Assembly (NCBI RefSeq): GCF_017873855.1
Contig: NZ_JAGGKR010000001.1
Location: 992,001-1,056,000, forward strand
Direction of reading: 5' to 3'
Origin: Methanolinea mesophila
GTDB lineage: Archaea; Halobacteriota; Methanomicrobia; Methanomicrobiales; Methanospirillaceae
Length of the DNA stretch: 64,000 nt
Notes under the pieces: generated by a model
Seen by the model: the letters and a program-made list of their open reading frames with translations, nothing else
Told to the model about the DNA's origin: nothing
Databases searched by the model: none
Made by a program: the position numbers and the translations under genes
Part shown: one piece after another, positions 16,167-25,723 of the stretch
How positions within the stretch are numbered: the stretch's first letter is position 1
Layout: each line of letters begins with the position of its first letter

Positions 16167-17369
16167 TTGGTCACCCTTGTCGATATCAGGGAAGCCGAAT
16201 CGAGGATACGGGGAAAGATCATCCGCACCCCGCTGGTGTACTCCCCCACCTTCTCGTCCATGAGCGGGGCGGAGGTCTATCTCAAACTCGAATCCATGCA
16301 AAAGGCGGGGTCGTTCAAAGTCCGGGGCGCCACCAATCGTATCCTCTCATCGCGCGATGCCATCGGGCCCGCCGGAGTTATTGCCGCCTCGGCAGGAAAC
16401 CATGCACAGGGGGTAGCGGTGGCCGCCGGCCTCGCCGGTGTTCCCGCTGCCATCGTGATGCCCGAGTGGACCTCGCTCTCCAAGCAGGAGGCCTCCCGGG
16501 GCTACGGGGCCCGGGTTATTCTCGCAGGTACCAGCCTCGAGGAGAGCATCGTCCGGGCGAAGGAACTGGCCGGAACCGAAGGGATGATGTTCATCCATCC
16601 GTACGACGACCCCGCGGTCGTCGCCGGGCAGGGTACGATCGGGCTCGAGATCCTCGCCGACCTCCCGGACGTCGACCGGGTGCTGGTCCCGGTAGGAGGA
16701 GGGGGGTTGATCGCGGGGATCGCCCTGGCAGTCAGGGGGCTCCGGAGAAGCGCCCGGGTCACCGGGGTGCAGGCCTCGGCGTGCCCCTCCGCCATCGCCT
16801 CGCGGGAGCGCGGAGGCCCGGTCGCCGTTGACGCCGAGTCCACCATCGCCGACGGTATCAGGGTGAAACGGACGGGCGACCTGACCTTTCCCCTCATCCG
16901 GGACCTCGTGGACCAGGTGGTGGCGGTTGAGGAGCAGGCGATCCTCGACGCGGTCCTCCTCCTCCTGGAGCGGAAAAAAGTGCTCGCGGAGGGAGCCGGC
17001 GCCGTCCCCCTCGCGGCGCTTCTTTCCGGAGCGGTTGCAGTAACCCCCGGGGAGAAGGTGGTGCTGGTGATCTCCGGCGGCAACGTCGATACCTTCCTGC
17101 TGGAACGAATCCTCAAGCGGGGCCTTTTTGATTCCGGCCGGATAGCCCGTATCGCGGTTCTTATTAAGGAAGACTCCCGGTCGCTTCCCGCACTTCTCGA
17201 AGTAGTCTCCCGGGAAGGAGGAGTGATCGGCGCGGTAGACCAGGACCGCGACGACCCCGGCGTACCTCTCGACCGGATGCGGGTCAGGATTGAGGTTGAG
17301 ACCCGGGGTCCTGATCACCGGGACCGGATTCTGTCGGCACTTCAGCGGGCGGGGTATCGGCCCCTTTAA
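16167..17369 (+). CDS. ilvA: Threonine dehydratase (threonine ammonia-lyase) with C-terminal ACT-like domain
   Basis: PLP enzyme that deaminates threonine to 2-oxobutanoate, feeding isoleucine synthesis. It has the PLP lysine in KAGSFKVRGA (about residue 51), SAGNHAQGVA, and the phosphate-binding loop GGGGLIAG near residue 178. The last ~80 residues (RIARIAVLIKEDSRSLPALL ... RVRIEVETRG) form an ACT-like regulatory domain, as in the ~400-aa archaeal/TdcB-like type. The start is TTG at 16167, with TTGGAGGA 7-14 nt upstream. Its 3' end overlaps the convergent kinase gene by 86 bp. Confidence 0.9.
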   Translation: MVTLVDIREAESRIRGKIIRTPLVYSPTFSSMSGAEVYLKLESMQKAGSFKVRGATNRILSSRDAIGPAGVIAASAGNHAQGVAVAAGLAGVPAAIVMPEWTSLSKQEASRGYGARVILAGTSLEESIVRAKELAGTEGMMFIHPYDDPAVVAGQGTIGLEILADLPDVDRVLVPVGGGGLIAGIALAVRGLRRSARVTGVQASACPSAIASRERGGPVAVDAESTIADGIRVKRTGDLTFPLIRDLVDQVVAVEEQAILDAVLLLLERKKVLAEGAGAVPLAALLSGAVAVTPGEKVVLVISGGNVDTFLLERILKRGLFDSGRIARIAVLIKEDSRSLPALLEVVSREGGVIGAVDQDRDDPGVPLDRMRVRIEVETRGPDHRDRILSALQRAGYRPL

Positions 17370-18339
17370 GTTCCCCGCCCGAGAAGGTGAGCCGCAGCGT
17401 CCCCACCTGCACCGAGCTCACCTCTTCCGGAGCGAACGGCGGGGCGAAGAGTTCGAGGGTGTCCCCCCGGAGGTCGAGGCTGACCACGATTGCGAGCCTG
17501 ATCACCATAAGGGCCGGGTCGCAGAGGGCAACCACCCGGAAGATCCAGTCCTGCTGGCGGAAGCTCCGGGGGATATTGCCGTGAATTGCGAGGCCCGCCA
17601 GGGGAAGGCGGTGAAGGGTTGCCCCCCGGAAGTACTCCGCGAACCGTTCTTCCCTGTACCTCTTCCTCCAGGCGGTGTTCCGGGGGATCACGGAAGGAGA
17701 AGGACGGATGCGGTGCACCACCGCCCCGGACCGGGCAAAGGGTGCGAGAATGGGTTCGAGCTCGCGTTCCTGTTCGATGCCCACGAGGTACTGCGGGGCG
17801 AGCAGGTCGATCATCCTGATATGGAACTCCTGTGCGGCCTCGTCCTGCACGTACCCGGGGGAGTCCACCAGGATCAGGCCGGCCCGTTTCTGGAGCGCGA
17901 TGTCGTGCAGCCGGGCCGCACCGGTCATCAGGGGGAGAAAATGCCCCGAAGGGCTGGTGGAGCCCACGAATTTCAGCAGCGGACGGTGAAGGTTCACGAG
18001 GCGGAGGCCGACCGTGGCAGGCGGACCGACGGTCGACTGGCCCGGGTCGCAGTCGAGGACCGCCACGGACCCGGTGCCGGGGGAGAGTTCCTGGAGCACC
18101 GTGCAGAGGGTGGTCTTCCCCCGGTCGGTGCCCCCGAGGATGTACACGGTCCCCCGGGGGTCTTTTCCAAGCTCTTCCAGAAGAGGCGTCCAGCCGGGAG
18201 GGATGTCGATCGGCACGGATGAGAATACGATGAGATCGGATATAGGCATTCCCGGCGGAAGTGGAGAAAAACCCACGGCAACAGTCACCCGCTGTCCCGC
18301 AAGAAAGCCCGGCACCGTGATTTTGGGATTGCTGACCAT
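17284..18339 (-). CDS. Clp1/Grc3-family polyribonucleotide 5'-hydroxyl kinase
   Basis: ATP-dependent kinase that phosphorylates the 5'-hydroxyl of RNA, in archaea linked to RNA processing or repair. 351 aa. Walker A is ILGGTDRGKTTL (P-loop residues 69-77), followed by the Clp1-type VLDCDPGQSTVGPPATV (about 94-110), LKFVGSTSPSGHFLPLMTG and the lid region. The Walker B-like ILVDSPGYVQDEAA follows. The C-terminal ~100 residues match the Clp1 C-domain only loosely. The start ATG at 18339 gives a typical archaeal length. The 3' end lies inside the ilvA coding region, on the opposite strand. Confidence 0.85.
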   Translation of the reverse strand: MVSNPKITVPGFLAGQRVTVAVGFSPLPPGMPISDLIVFSSVPIDIPPGWTPLLEELGKDPRGTVYILGGTDRGKTTLCTVLQELSPGTGSVAVLDCDPGQSTVGPPATVGLRLVNLHRPLLKFVGSTSPSGHFLPLMTGAARLHDIALQKRAGLILVDSPGYVQDEAAQEFHIRMIDLLAPQYLVGIEQERELEPILAPFARSGAVVHRIRPSPSVIPRNTAWRKRYREERFAEYFRGATLHRLPLAGLAIHGNIPRSFRQQDWIFRVVALCDPALMVIRLAIVVSLDLRGDTLELFAPPFAPEEVSSVQVGTLRLTFSGGELKGADTPPAEVPTESGPGDQDPGSQPQS

Positions 18340-18489
18340 CCTTTTTATTAGGGCAAAAGAACTCCCTGCCTTATTGGCGTAGTATATCGCGTGACATTCC
18401 GGGCGTATCCCATTTGGCCCCGATATCGCCGGAAACGTGTGCTCGGCTGATAATTGTTCATTATCAAATCAAAAAAATCCCGGAACTAC

Positions 18490-18590
18490 GACAGTCCTGG
18501 CATATCCTGTCGGGGCGCCGCAGCGGCGGGGCGGAGCCCCTGGAGGGGCATACAAAGTAAATTAGAGTTCTTTGATGATCCTGGAGGGTA
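18490..18590 (+). repeat. Dispersed GC-rich palindromic repeat (reference copy 2)
   Basis: Reads acagtcctggcatatcctgt, cggggcgccgcagcggcggg, gcggagcccctggagggg, then a tail with gtaaatt and ttctttgatgatcctgg. The core folds as GGGGC-GCCGC-AGCGGC-GGGGCGGAGCCCC. It matches 9541-9630 along its whole length and 49786-49850 (opposite orientation) over the first ~65 bp. Confidence 0.85.
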
Positions 18591-18718
18591 TTTTCAAAAG
18601 TGCTCGTCAATAATCCGCTTCGAGTGAGCGCGCAGGGGAATCACGGAAAATACCCGCACCACCACCCTCCCCTTAGAATGCACCGGAAATACCCTTTTTC
18701 CTGTCCGTTTGCCAGGTA

Positions 18719-19147
18719 TTACCCGCATCCTTCGTGGTGTCGTTCTTTCACCATGGTAAGATGGTTGGTCCCGCCCTGGTAGCGGTAGGACACCTGGTCG
18801 GTCATGCTCCGGATCAGGTGGATCCCGAGTCCCCCGATCTTCCGGTGGTCCACATCCGCTGCGATGTCCGGCGGAGGGACCGTGAGCGGGTCAAAAGGGA
18901 CGCCGCGGTCTGAGATAGTGACTTCCACCTGGTGGTTACGGACGCACGACGAAACACTGATATTCCCACCCCCCTCCCGGTAGCCATAGAGGATGATGTT
19001 TGCGCAGGCTTCGTCCACCGCGAGCCCGATCTCGAAGATATCCTTCTCTCCGACACCGGATTCTCTCAGATGATCCTCGAGCAGGGCGGCGATTTCAGAA
19101 AGGCTCTCCATCGCTGCCTCGACCGTGAATTCCCTGCACGCCTTCAT
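18719..19147 (-). CDS. RsbW-like anti-sigma-type serine kinase (GHKL ATPase)
   Basis: 142 residues in the HATPase_c/RsbW fold: N-box IGLAVDEACANIILYGY (about residues 40-56, with Glu and Asn for ATP-Mg), G1 box ISDRGVPFDPL, G2 box KIGGLGIHLIRSMTD. The ATG at 19147 follows GGAAGGTCAG. In bacteria such kinases phosphorylate a STAS-domain antagonist and sequester sigma factor. Archaea have no sigma70, so the target here must be different. The partner gene lies 168 bp upstream (19316-19669), as expected for a partner-switching pair. Confidence 0.82.
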   Translation of the reverse strand: MKACREFTVEAAMESLSEIAALLEDHLRESGVGEKDIFEIGLAVDEACANIILYGYREGGGNISVSSCVRNHQVEVTISDRGVPFDPLTVPPPDIAADVDHRKIGGLGIHLIRSMTDQVSYRYQGGTNHLTMVKERHHEGCG

Positions 19148-19315
19148 TCTGACCTTCCTCCCCTGGTGACCGCCGGCGGGCCGGAGAAACCCGGTCACCG
19201 TGCCTTTTGTACTAGCTGATTCTTTCTCTACCCTTATCAAGAATCCCAAAAAAGGAGGGGATGCAGGCAACCCGTGCAAAATTGAAATTTTTCCCGGGAT
19301 CGCGCGTGGTCCCTG

Positions 19316-19669
19316 CTACGGCCTGGAGAGCGCTTCGATGGCGTCATTATACCGGTCATAAAATACGAACATCCGGTCAAATCCCGCAACCTCGAGTATT
19401 TTCTTGATCGGGGGCTGGAGACAGGCAATGAGGAATTTTCCCTCCCGCTCTCTCATGAGTTTAAGCCCGGTGACGAGCATTCTCAAGCCCTCGCTGTTGA
19501 TATAATGGAGTCCGGTAAAATTCAGCAGGATTCTCCGTTCCCCCTCAAGGATAGCATCCTTTACCTGACCGGCGGCCATCGGGGTGGTGATATCGTCCAG
19601 CCGGCCGGTAAGGTCAAAGACCAGCACCGGTCCTTCCCGGCGGGAACAGAGCGTGAGATCCTCCCCCAT
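19316..19669 (-). CDS. STAS-domain anti-sigma-factor-antagonist-like protein
   Basis: 117 residues forming one STAS domain: VLVFDLTGRLDDITTPMAAG, then ILLNFTGLHYINSEGLRMLV, where Ser59 in the INSEG loop is the likely phosphorylated residue, and LKLMREREGKFLIACLQPPI near the end. Starts at ATG 19669. The longer upstream frame is Pro/Ser-rich and unlike coding sequence. Located just before the RsbW-like kinase gene on the same strand, so the two probably form a phosphorylation-controlled switch. Confidence 0.82.
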   Translation of the reverse strand: MGEDLTLCSRREGPVLVFDLTGRLDDITTPMAAGQVKDAILEGERRILLNFTGLHYINSEGLRMLVTGLKLMREREGKFLIACLQPPIKKILEVAGFDRMFVFYDRYNDAIEALSRP

Positions 19670-20935
19670 TACCCGAATAGTCCCCCTGCCAGATGATGAG
19701 TGTTCCGGCGGGAGCGGAGCGCGGGGAATATAAATCCCATAAATAACAGACAATTTTTGAAAATAAGGCCATTTATCCCCTATAATCCTCTCAACGGATG
19801 TTCAAAAAATTATCATGATCGATATATCTCAGCTGAGTGATGCAGTGACTCCGGGTTCGGATCCCTACTCCAACCCCCCTCTGAAGATGAAATTTGGTAT
19901 CCTCATTGCATATAGCATCATATGGTTTATGTAATAAAAATACCGATAATTTTGCATTATTTCATGGATTCAGGCGTAATTTTTCGAGATTTATTTCCAA
20001 TTTCTTTGACACTTGTCCCGGGCAGGAAGATCGGGGCGATTTGTGTTGAGTGATTCGCGCTCATTAAAGTGGTGAAAATTAAAAATAACAGGAATTGTTC
20101 ACATTTTTATTCCGGAAGATGCGATTGGAAAAGGCATCGAGCACCCCCTACCCGGGGCCCATGGAGGGATCGAGGTCCCGAGAATCCCTGCCTTTCACCT
20201 CCCATCTATCCGGGAACATGGGGAAAGCAGGGATATCCCCTGGCCATCCATTCCTCCGTGTTGCACCGGGAGGGATTATTTCCTGACGTTTTTTTGAGAA
20301 ATACACCCGTAATAACGTTAATTCGTCCGCCAGGAATGAGCTGACGGAGTTCATCGATATCAGATACCAAATCAATTTCAATTAATAAACTGTCCCGGAA
20401 CAACGTGAAAATCAGGCTACGTCCTGCTGGAGCGCGATATCTCTGAAAAAGAGTTCTTTCTGGCGGGGAATCCCGGAAAACCCTGCCGAATATCAGTACG
20501 CTGCATATTGTCAATACCAATCGACAGTAAAGACAGTGGTACTACGATTCACAAGACCTACCTGGTCTGGACACCGGAGCTGCGGGGAGCAGCCGGGGCG
20601 ACCGCCAAATAATGCAGATTCATCATCCTGGGCGATCCCTGGAGATTTCCTTGTTCACGTTAAGGGAAAAAGACCCGAAAATTTCCATAGGACCTCCCAT
20701 TTCACGAATAAAAGAAATCCGCGATTTTTCGATAACCAGGAATATTTCCTGGAAAGTACGAAAAACCCGGTACCTCACCCGGGAACGAATATATGGTTCT
20801 CCTCCCTATCAAGGGCCGTAAAGCCCGGTTACTTCTCCGGGGGCCTCTGATATGGTCGTTTCTTCGGATCAGGAGCCCTGATACCCCATGTTTTTTTCTG
20901 CGACCGACTATCCGGCCTCCCTACCTCCAGCGGTG
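19670..20935. other. Gene-poor region with one degenerate repeat copy
   Basis: About 1.27 kb without a convincing gene. Short frames here (for example 20536-20850) have no ribosome-binding site or sensible protein sequence. At 20571-20610 a degenerate copy of the dispersed repeat reads caccggagctgcggggagca, gccggggcgaccgcc. The remainder shows no tRNA, CRISPR or IS signature. Confidence 0.5.
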
Positions 20936-21892
20936 CTAGTGCTCCGGGGATTCATCCCTGGGGCGTTTCTTCACCGGTTCGTGATTTCCTTCCGACAGGG
21001 GGAAGAACTCCTGGTAGACGCGTTTCCGCTCGTCCAGGTCGGTATGCAGGTAGATCTCGGTGGTTTTGATGGAGGTGTGACCCAGGTTCTCCTGGACCAC
21101 CCGCAGGTTCTTTGACCTGCGGTAGAGTTCGCTCGCGTAACTGTGCCGGATTTTGTGAGGCGTTATGCCCGGCGGGGCATATTTCTTGAAGATATGTTGT
21201 ACCGAGCGGGGAGAGATATGGTGCCCCTGCTGGCCGGCGAAAAGCGGCCCCTCGATGTGGTTCCCGATGAAGCGGGAGAGCTCTTCGAGGGTCTCGGGGT
21301 CCACGAACACGATCCTGATCTTGCCCCCTTTTCCCTTAACCCGGATGGTCTCGTCCTCGAAATCGATGTCCTCGATGTTTATTGTGCAGAGCTCCGATAC
21401 GCGGACGCCGGTGGCGTAGATGGTACGCACGATAAGCCGGTCACGGGGGTCTTCTATGGAGGCGATCAGCCGCAGCACCTGGCTGTGTTTAAGATAACGG
21501 AGCTCCTGGTCCTTGATCTTCGGCCGTTCCACTCCGAGCATGGGGTTGTTCTCGATGACCCCCTGGGCGTAGAGGAACCGGTAAAAGGAGCTCAAGGTGG
21601 AGATGACCCGGTGGAGTGTCTTCGCCTTGTAGGTCCGCTGGGAACTCATGAAGGTGAGATAATCGCTGATCATGGCCGGCTTGACGTTCACCTCGGTGTC
21701 CAGCCGGGCCGGAGCGAGCTCGTCCCAGAAGACCTGGAGCTTCTCCGGGTCGGCGGTGCGCCGGAGCCAGACATAGTAGCCGAAGTTCCGGACCACCTGC
21801 TCGTAACTCTGGATGGTCCGGGCCGAATAATTGCGCATCCGGAGGTAATGGCGATACTTTCCGAGCCACTCTGAAAAAAAACCTCCGTGCAT
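20936..21892 (-). CDS. xerA: Tyrosine recombinase XerA (XerC/D family)
   Basis: Site-specific recombinase of 318 aa that resolves chromosome dimers at dif in archaea. N-terminal SAM-like core-binding domain (residues 5-120: EWLGKYRHYLRMRNYSARTI). Catalytic domain with the full set: Arg164 (TGVRVSEL), Lys191 (GKGGKIR), His246 and Arg249 (HKIRHSYASEL), His272 (LGHTSIKTTEIY) and nucleophile Tyr281. The C-terminal tail is charged (KKRPRDESPEH). It stands alone, like housekeeping xerA and unlike integrases next to att sites. A 28-bp dif-like inverted repeat sits 34 bp upstream of the start. Confidence 0.9.
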   Translation of the reverse strand: MHGGFFSEWLGKYRHYLRMRNYSARTIQSYEQVVRNFGYYVWLRRTADPEKLQVFWDELAPARLDTEVNVKPAMISDYLTFMSSQRTYKAKTLHRVISTLSSFYRFLYAQGVIENNPMLGVERPKIKDQELRYLKHSQVLRLIASIEDPRDRLIVRTIYATGVRVSELCTINIEDIDFEDETIRVKGKGGKIRIVFVDPETLEELSRFIGNHIEGPLFAGQQGHHISPRSVQHIFKKYAPPGITPHKIRHSYASELYRRSKNLRVVQENLGHTSIKTTEIYLHTDLDERKRVYQEFFPLSEGNHEPVKKRPRDESPEH

Positions 21893-21925
21893 GCTCTATT
21901 CTTTATTACATCAAATAATTAAATT

Positions 21926-21953
21926 TTTGCGCAGAATCTCTCTTCTGCGCAAG
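21926..21953. other. dif-like inverted repeat (candidate XerA binding site or operator)
   Basis: Eleven-base arms tttgcgcagaa and ttctgcgcaag flank the 6-bp spacer tctctc; ten of the eleven arm positions are perfectly symmetrical (21927-21936 against 21943-21952). An 11-6-11 layout is that of archaeal and bacterial dif sites. It is placed just upstream of an AT-rich TATA-like stretch (21915-21928) of xerA, so a repressor operator is the main alternative. Confidence 0.5.
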
Positions 21954-22793
21954 TTATGGATTCGGGAGTGCGATCCGGCGCCGGAGCTTCCCGGGCCCCC
22001 CGGGCCACCTGTTACGATGCCGGTACCGCGCCCGGAGCCGGTGAAAACGTCCTTGCGAAGAGCCTGACATTCGACACTCTGGGGACCTAAGATTCATGAC
22101 CCGGAATGGTAATTGTGGCCCGCGGATTATATCGTGATCTCATAACTCCCGATCCCGACCCGTACTACAGGACCCCTGACCCTTCCCGTGTGCGGATTAG
22201 GCGTAATCGTAGCGGAAAGAAATCTCGAAAATACGGGCTTTTTATCGTGCCGAGACGGGACTTTTTCGAAGAAGATATGTTATCCATCGATAATTTGCAA
22301 TTAGTCGTTAATTTGCCTTCTACGTGCGAATCGGGGATCTTGAGGGGGGTGGACAGGCGATCCGGAGATCACGACGGTCCGATCACCTGTCCGGGCCGCT
22401 CCTTCAAAAATTTCAGGGAGGTCCCCACCCTCCCGGGGGGGATTTGGATATCAGAACTGCAATGTTCCGGAGATGGTCCGGCTATCTCGGACATCCCCAC
22501 AGGCGTTGAACCCGCCCGAGCGTAGTACATCTGGATGGACTCCCTGGTCCCAATGATAACGCCGGGTAGTCCGGTTCGGGGCTTTGAGGGTCCCTTGCCT
22601 CACCACGAGATATATCTTCGATGAGATATCGAACCAGGGCGGGCGCTAAAGAGTACATACGCTCCGCCCCGGGCTCCCGCTCGTCGAAAAATCCGAAATA
22701 TTTCGGTCGCATCCCTCCCTGCAGACGGAAGGTATGAGATGCTAACACCGCCGTTTCAGCAGCGTCCCTGTCACGAACATCCCTGCGAGAATC
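21954..22793. other. Gene-poor spacer
   Basis: About 840 bp. Possible frames (22106-22525 plus; 22482-22748 minus) lack ribosome-binding sites and have protein sequences that look random. No repeat copy or RNA recognised. Confidence 0.4.
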
Positions 22794-24099
22794 TCAACGG
22801 CGACGACGAAAGGATGTGTTCCCGCGCTTGTTGCCGGGTTCCACCCTGATGATCTCTGTGGCCCGGTCGGATCCGTCAGGCCCGGCCACTTCGAGGACTA
22901 CCGTGTACATGCCGGGATTCCGGAAAATATGGGTCGTATTTGGCGTGGCGGCACGGCTCCCGTCCCCAAAGTCCCAGGACCATGCGGTTATATCTCCGGT
23001 CCAGGCACCCGTGTATTCAACCGCCAGGGGAACAGTTCCTCCGCTGACATTCGACCGGAACGATACCTCCGGGGGCACCTGCAACGGTCCATAATACCAG
23101 ACATCGTTCAACGGAATGTCGGCGGAGCCGCCGATGACCCACAGGCCGCCTTTAAATGCCGCAACTCCCTGGCCGTAACGCGGGGAAAACCCGGCATGCT
23201 CGGTGTCCATGGTCCAGGTTATTCCGTCTCCGGAATGCCACACACTGTCGAAGGCATACCTCGGGGGATATTTGACGTCACAAAACGGGGGAGGACCTCC
23301 GCCCCCGGCGATCCACCGACTGTCGTTGAATACGGCAAGCGGGACGAATTCACGATCCCCGAATGCGGGTGAGGAATTTTCCAGGCGCCACGAGCGCCCG
23401 TCGGTCGTCGACCATACGTCATTGAGCCACTGCATGATTGTAGAGCCCCTGCTGTTCTCGGTCCTGGAATAGCCCCCGATTATCCAGGGGCGGGCGTCGT
23501 ATGCCACGACACCCGGTCCATGACGGGGAAGGAACTCTGCGTGATCCTTCTCACGCGTCCAGTTCTTTCCATCTTCCGACGACCATACGTCGTTCGCAAA
23601 GCCATTTGGCGTTTCGCCGCCGATGATCCAGATTCGTCCGTCAAATACTGCAACTCTGTGCCATACCCGCGGGGAAAAAGCTGCATATGCGGTCTCCCGG
23701 GTCCAGTGTTTTCCATCGGCCGACGACCATACCCCGTTATCATAACCAGTTTCGGTGTACCCCCGATTACCCGGATACGCTCGTCGAATACCACGACCCC
23801 GTGCCCGAACCGGGAGGGAAGGCCCGCATCCTCCGTTTCCAGTGACCAGGTCTTCCCATCCGTAGAAGACCACACGTCGTTGTAGGTCCCATTCATTTCA
23901 GGGGTGAACGGTGGGAGGGAGGTCCCGCCAATTACCCATAATTTACCGTCGAACACGGTGGTGCCGTGCCAGCCCGGGGTGAAAAGCCGGCATCGGGGTT
24001 TACCTGCGACCAATACAGGTCATTCTCCGCACCGGATAAAGTCGGGAGAAGAACGAAGAAACAACAAAGGACCGCAAATAGAAGTGCCCGTTGCGGAGT
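22794..24099 (-). pseudogene. Decayed secreted Kelch-like/PKD-domain protein
   Basis: Three conceptual fragments join into one gene. The N-terminus is a signal peptide (QRALLFAVLCCFFVLLPTLS) leading into NDLYWSQVNPDAGFSPR; a one-base loss near 23972 shifts the frame into WHGTTVFDGKLWVIGGTS... NDVWSSTDGKTWSLETEDAG; a second one-base loss in the C-run at 23760-23764 shifts into GYTETGYDNGVWSSADGKHW. About six repeats of the form NDVWSS-DGK-WT-E--A-F-PR--H-VAVFDGRIWIIGG follow, then one PKD domain (WSWDFGDGSRAATPNTTHIF). No ATG/GTG/TTG follows the GGAGG at 24100-24105. Sequencing error could explain one lesion but hardly all three. Confidence 0.75.
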
Positions 24100-25723
24100 T
24101 CCTCCGGGCGATATTATAAAAAATACTATTCGTATATTTTTATTTATTTTTCGATTTTGTAAGGTCTCTTGTGGCGCCTTCCGGCCCGAAGGCGTTTAAA
24201 GGGATATGTTCGTGAGGGCGCGACGGTCGATATCATGAATTCGTTCATATTTTTTGGAAAATGAAATAACCAGATATTTACCGGAAATGGTAATTCTTCC
24301 GGAGCTGATAAGCTGCCCTTAACCTGGGGACGGCGTTCACAACACCGCTCGTATTCATGCAGGATCAGGCAGGATTGTAATTTTTCTCCCGGAAACATCC
24401 TGAATCCGGAGCCCCTGCTTCCTTGATCTTGAACGCGTTGATTCTCGTTGGTCGACCGATGGGATGAAATAACAAGTCCCTTTAAACGTTGAAACCCGGG
24501 ACAACCCATGATTTCTCGAATGGAAGTCGCGACTTTGCGAGTGTAAAAAACGCCCCTCATTATTCGAACCGGCCCCGGAGTGGCGCGAACCGTCCTGGAA
24601 TTGAGAGGGATCGCCGGCTTTTACAGAATCGGGATGAATGTCACCGAAACCAGATCCGCGGTAGAAACGCCTGCTTCCTCGATGTACGCACCCTGAGCCT
24701 TAGTATTTGACGGAACACTTCCTGCTGATTACTTATACTACGGCTACGGACTCATCTCTATCCTTTTATGATCCGCAAGATCATCTCCCGGGATTCAGAT
24801 GATTGTTTTTGAAATAGTCGGTTCATAACAAAATTCTCGCAGATCTCTCTCTCTGTCCTGACTTGAACCGTCGAATTCGGTCGCCATGGAGCAGGAGTCC
24901 TGTTTCCGGACCCTTCCGGGTCCCTGTTCGTTAAGATCACTCTCTGTTCCGGAACTCCCCTTTACCCGTGAGCCGGGCTTTTACACTTTCACGCCCTGCC
25001 CGCCGATCGTTCAAATAACCATCCGTTGACATTCGATCTGCCTGCATGGCACGACTTCGTGCAGGCACTGCAGCACGTGTATATCCTGACACAGCAAAAA
25101 ATGGGCCAGACGGTGAATTACCCCCTCACCCGGCCTCTTTTTTCCCCGGGACGTACCTGGAGTTTCCCTCTTACGTTCTTTTTTTCGCATGTTCCGGGCT
25201 GACCGGAAATCATGGAGTCAGTAACAAACCCACCGGAATCTGCCACGTTTAGGCCCAATGATCGACCCATGAGTCGTACCCGCCCGGGACTGCCAGGGAC
25301 TCGATAAAAGATTTATATGAATTCGTGTTCGGACCCGGGAAGACCCCCCGGTCTGGAGAAGGATTTTCAACAGTTGTCACTGTTCTTATTGAAAAATTCC
25401 CTGGTTTTGCGACCCTGATTCGCGTTCGTGCGAATAAAAAAAACAAAGGGAAAAATATCATATAAGTTGAAAACTACTGTTATATTGCTCAATTCAAGGT
25501 GGCATACCCCGGGCAACGTGATAATTAGCATAAACCGTATGATGCTATACAATGAAGGAGTCACAGAGCATCGCGGAAACGGTTCAAAAGGAAAAATACT
25601 AGGAGATTGTTGAGAAAGAGAACAAAGGGATACTTCCCGCTGCGTCTTCAAAGCCCGGGAGATCCACACGATCCACCCCGGCCGCGAGATTTATAATATC
25701 AGGCTGCTATTCCCGCATTCATC
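24100..25723. other. Gene-poor region (1.6 kb)
   Basis: No convincing gene, tRNA or repeat array. A GC hairpin cgccttccggcccgaaggcg lies at 24174-24193. A 138-codon leftward frame (24144-24560) has unnatural composition and no ribosome-binding site. A TATA box (atttataatat, about 25689-25699) at the right end belongs to the next gene. Together with 19.7-20.9 and 22.0-22.8 kb this looks like a degraded accessory island. Confidence 0.5.

Noticed and set aside
19815-19880. tRNA-like string (gggttcggatccctactcc)
   Set aside because: The T-arm-like part is not preceded by a foldable anticodon or D-arm and lacks a matching acceptor.
20936-21892. Integrase of a mobile element
   Set aside because: The protein has XerA architecture and there is no adjacent tRNA, excisionase or viral gene.
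24144-24560. 138-codon leftward frame
   Set aside because: Amino acid composition looks random, no ribosome-binding site, and it lies in the gene-poor island.
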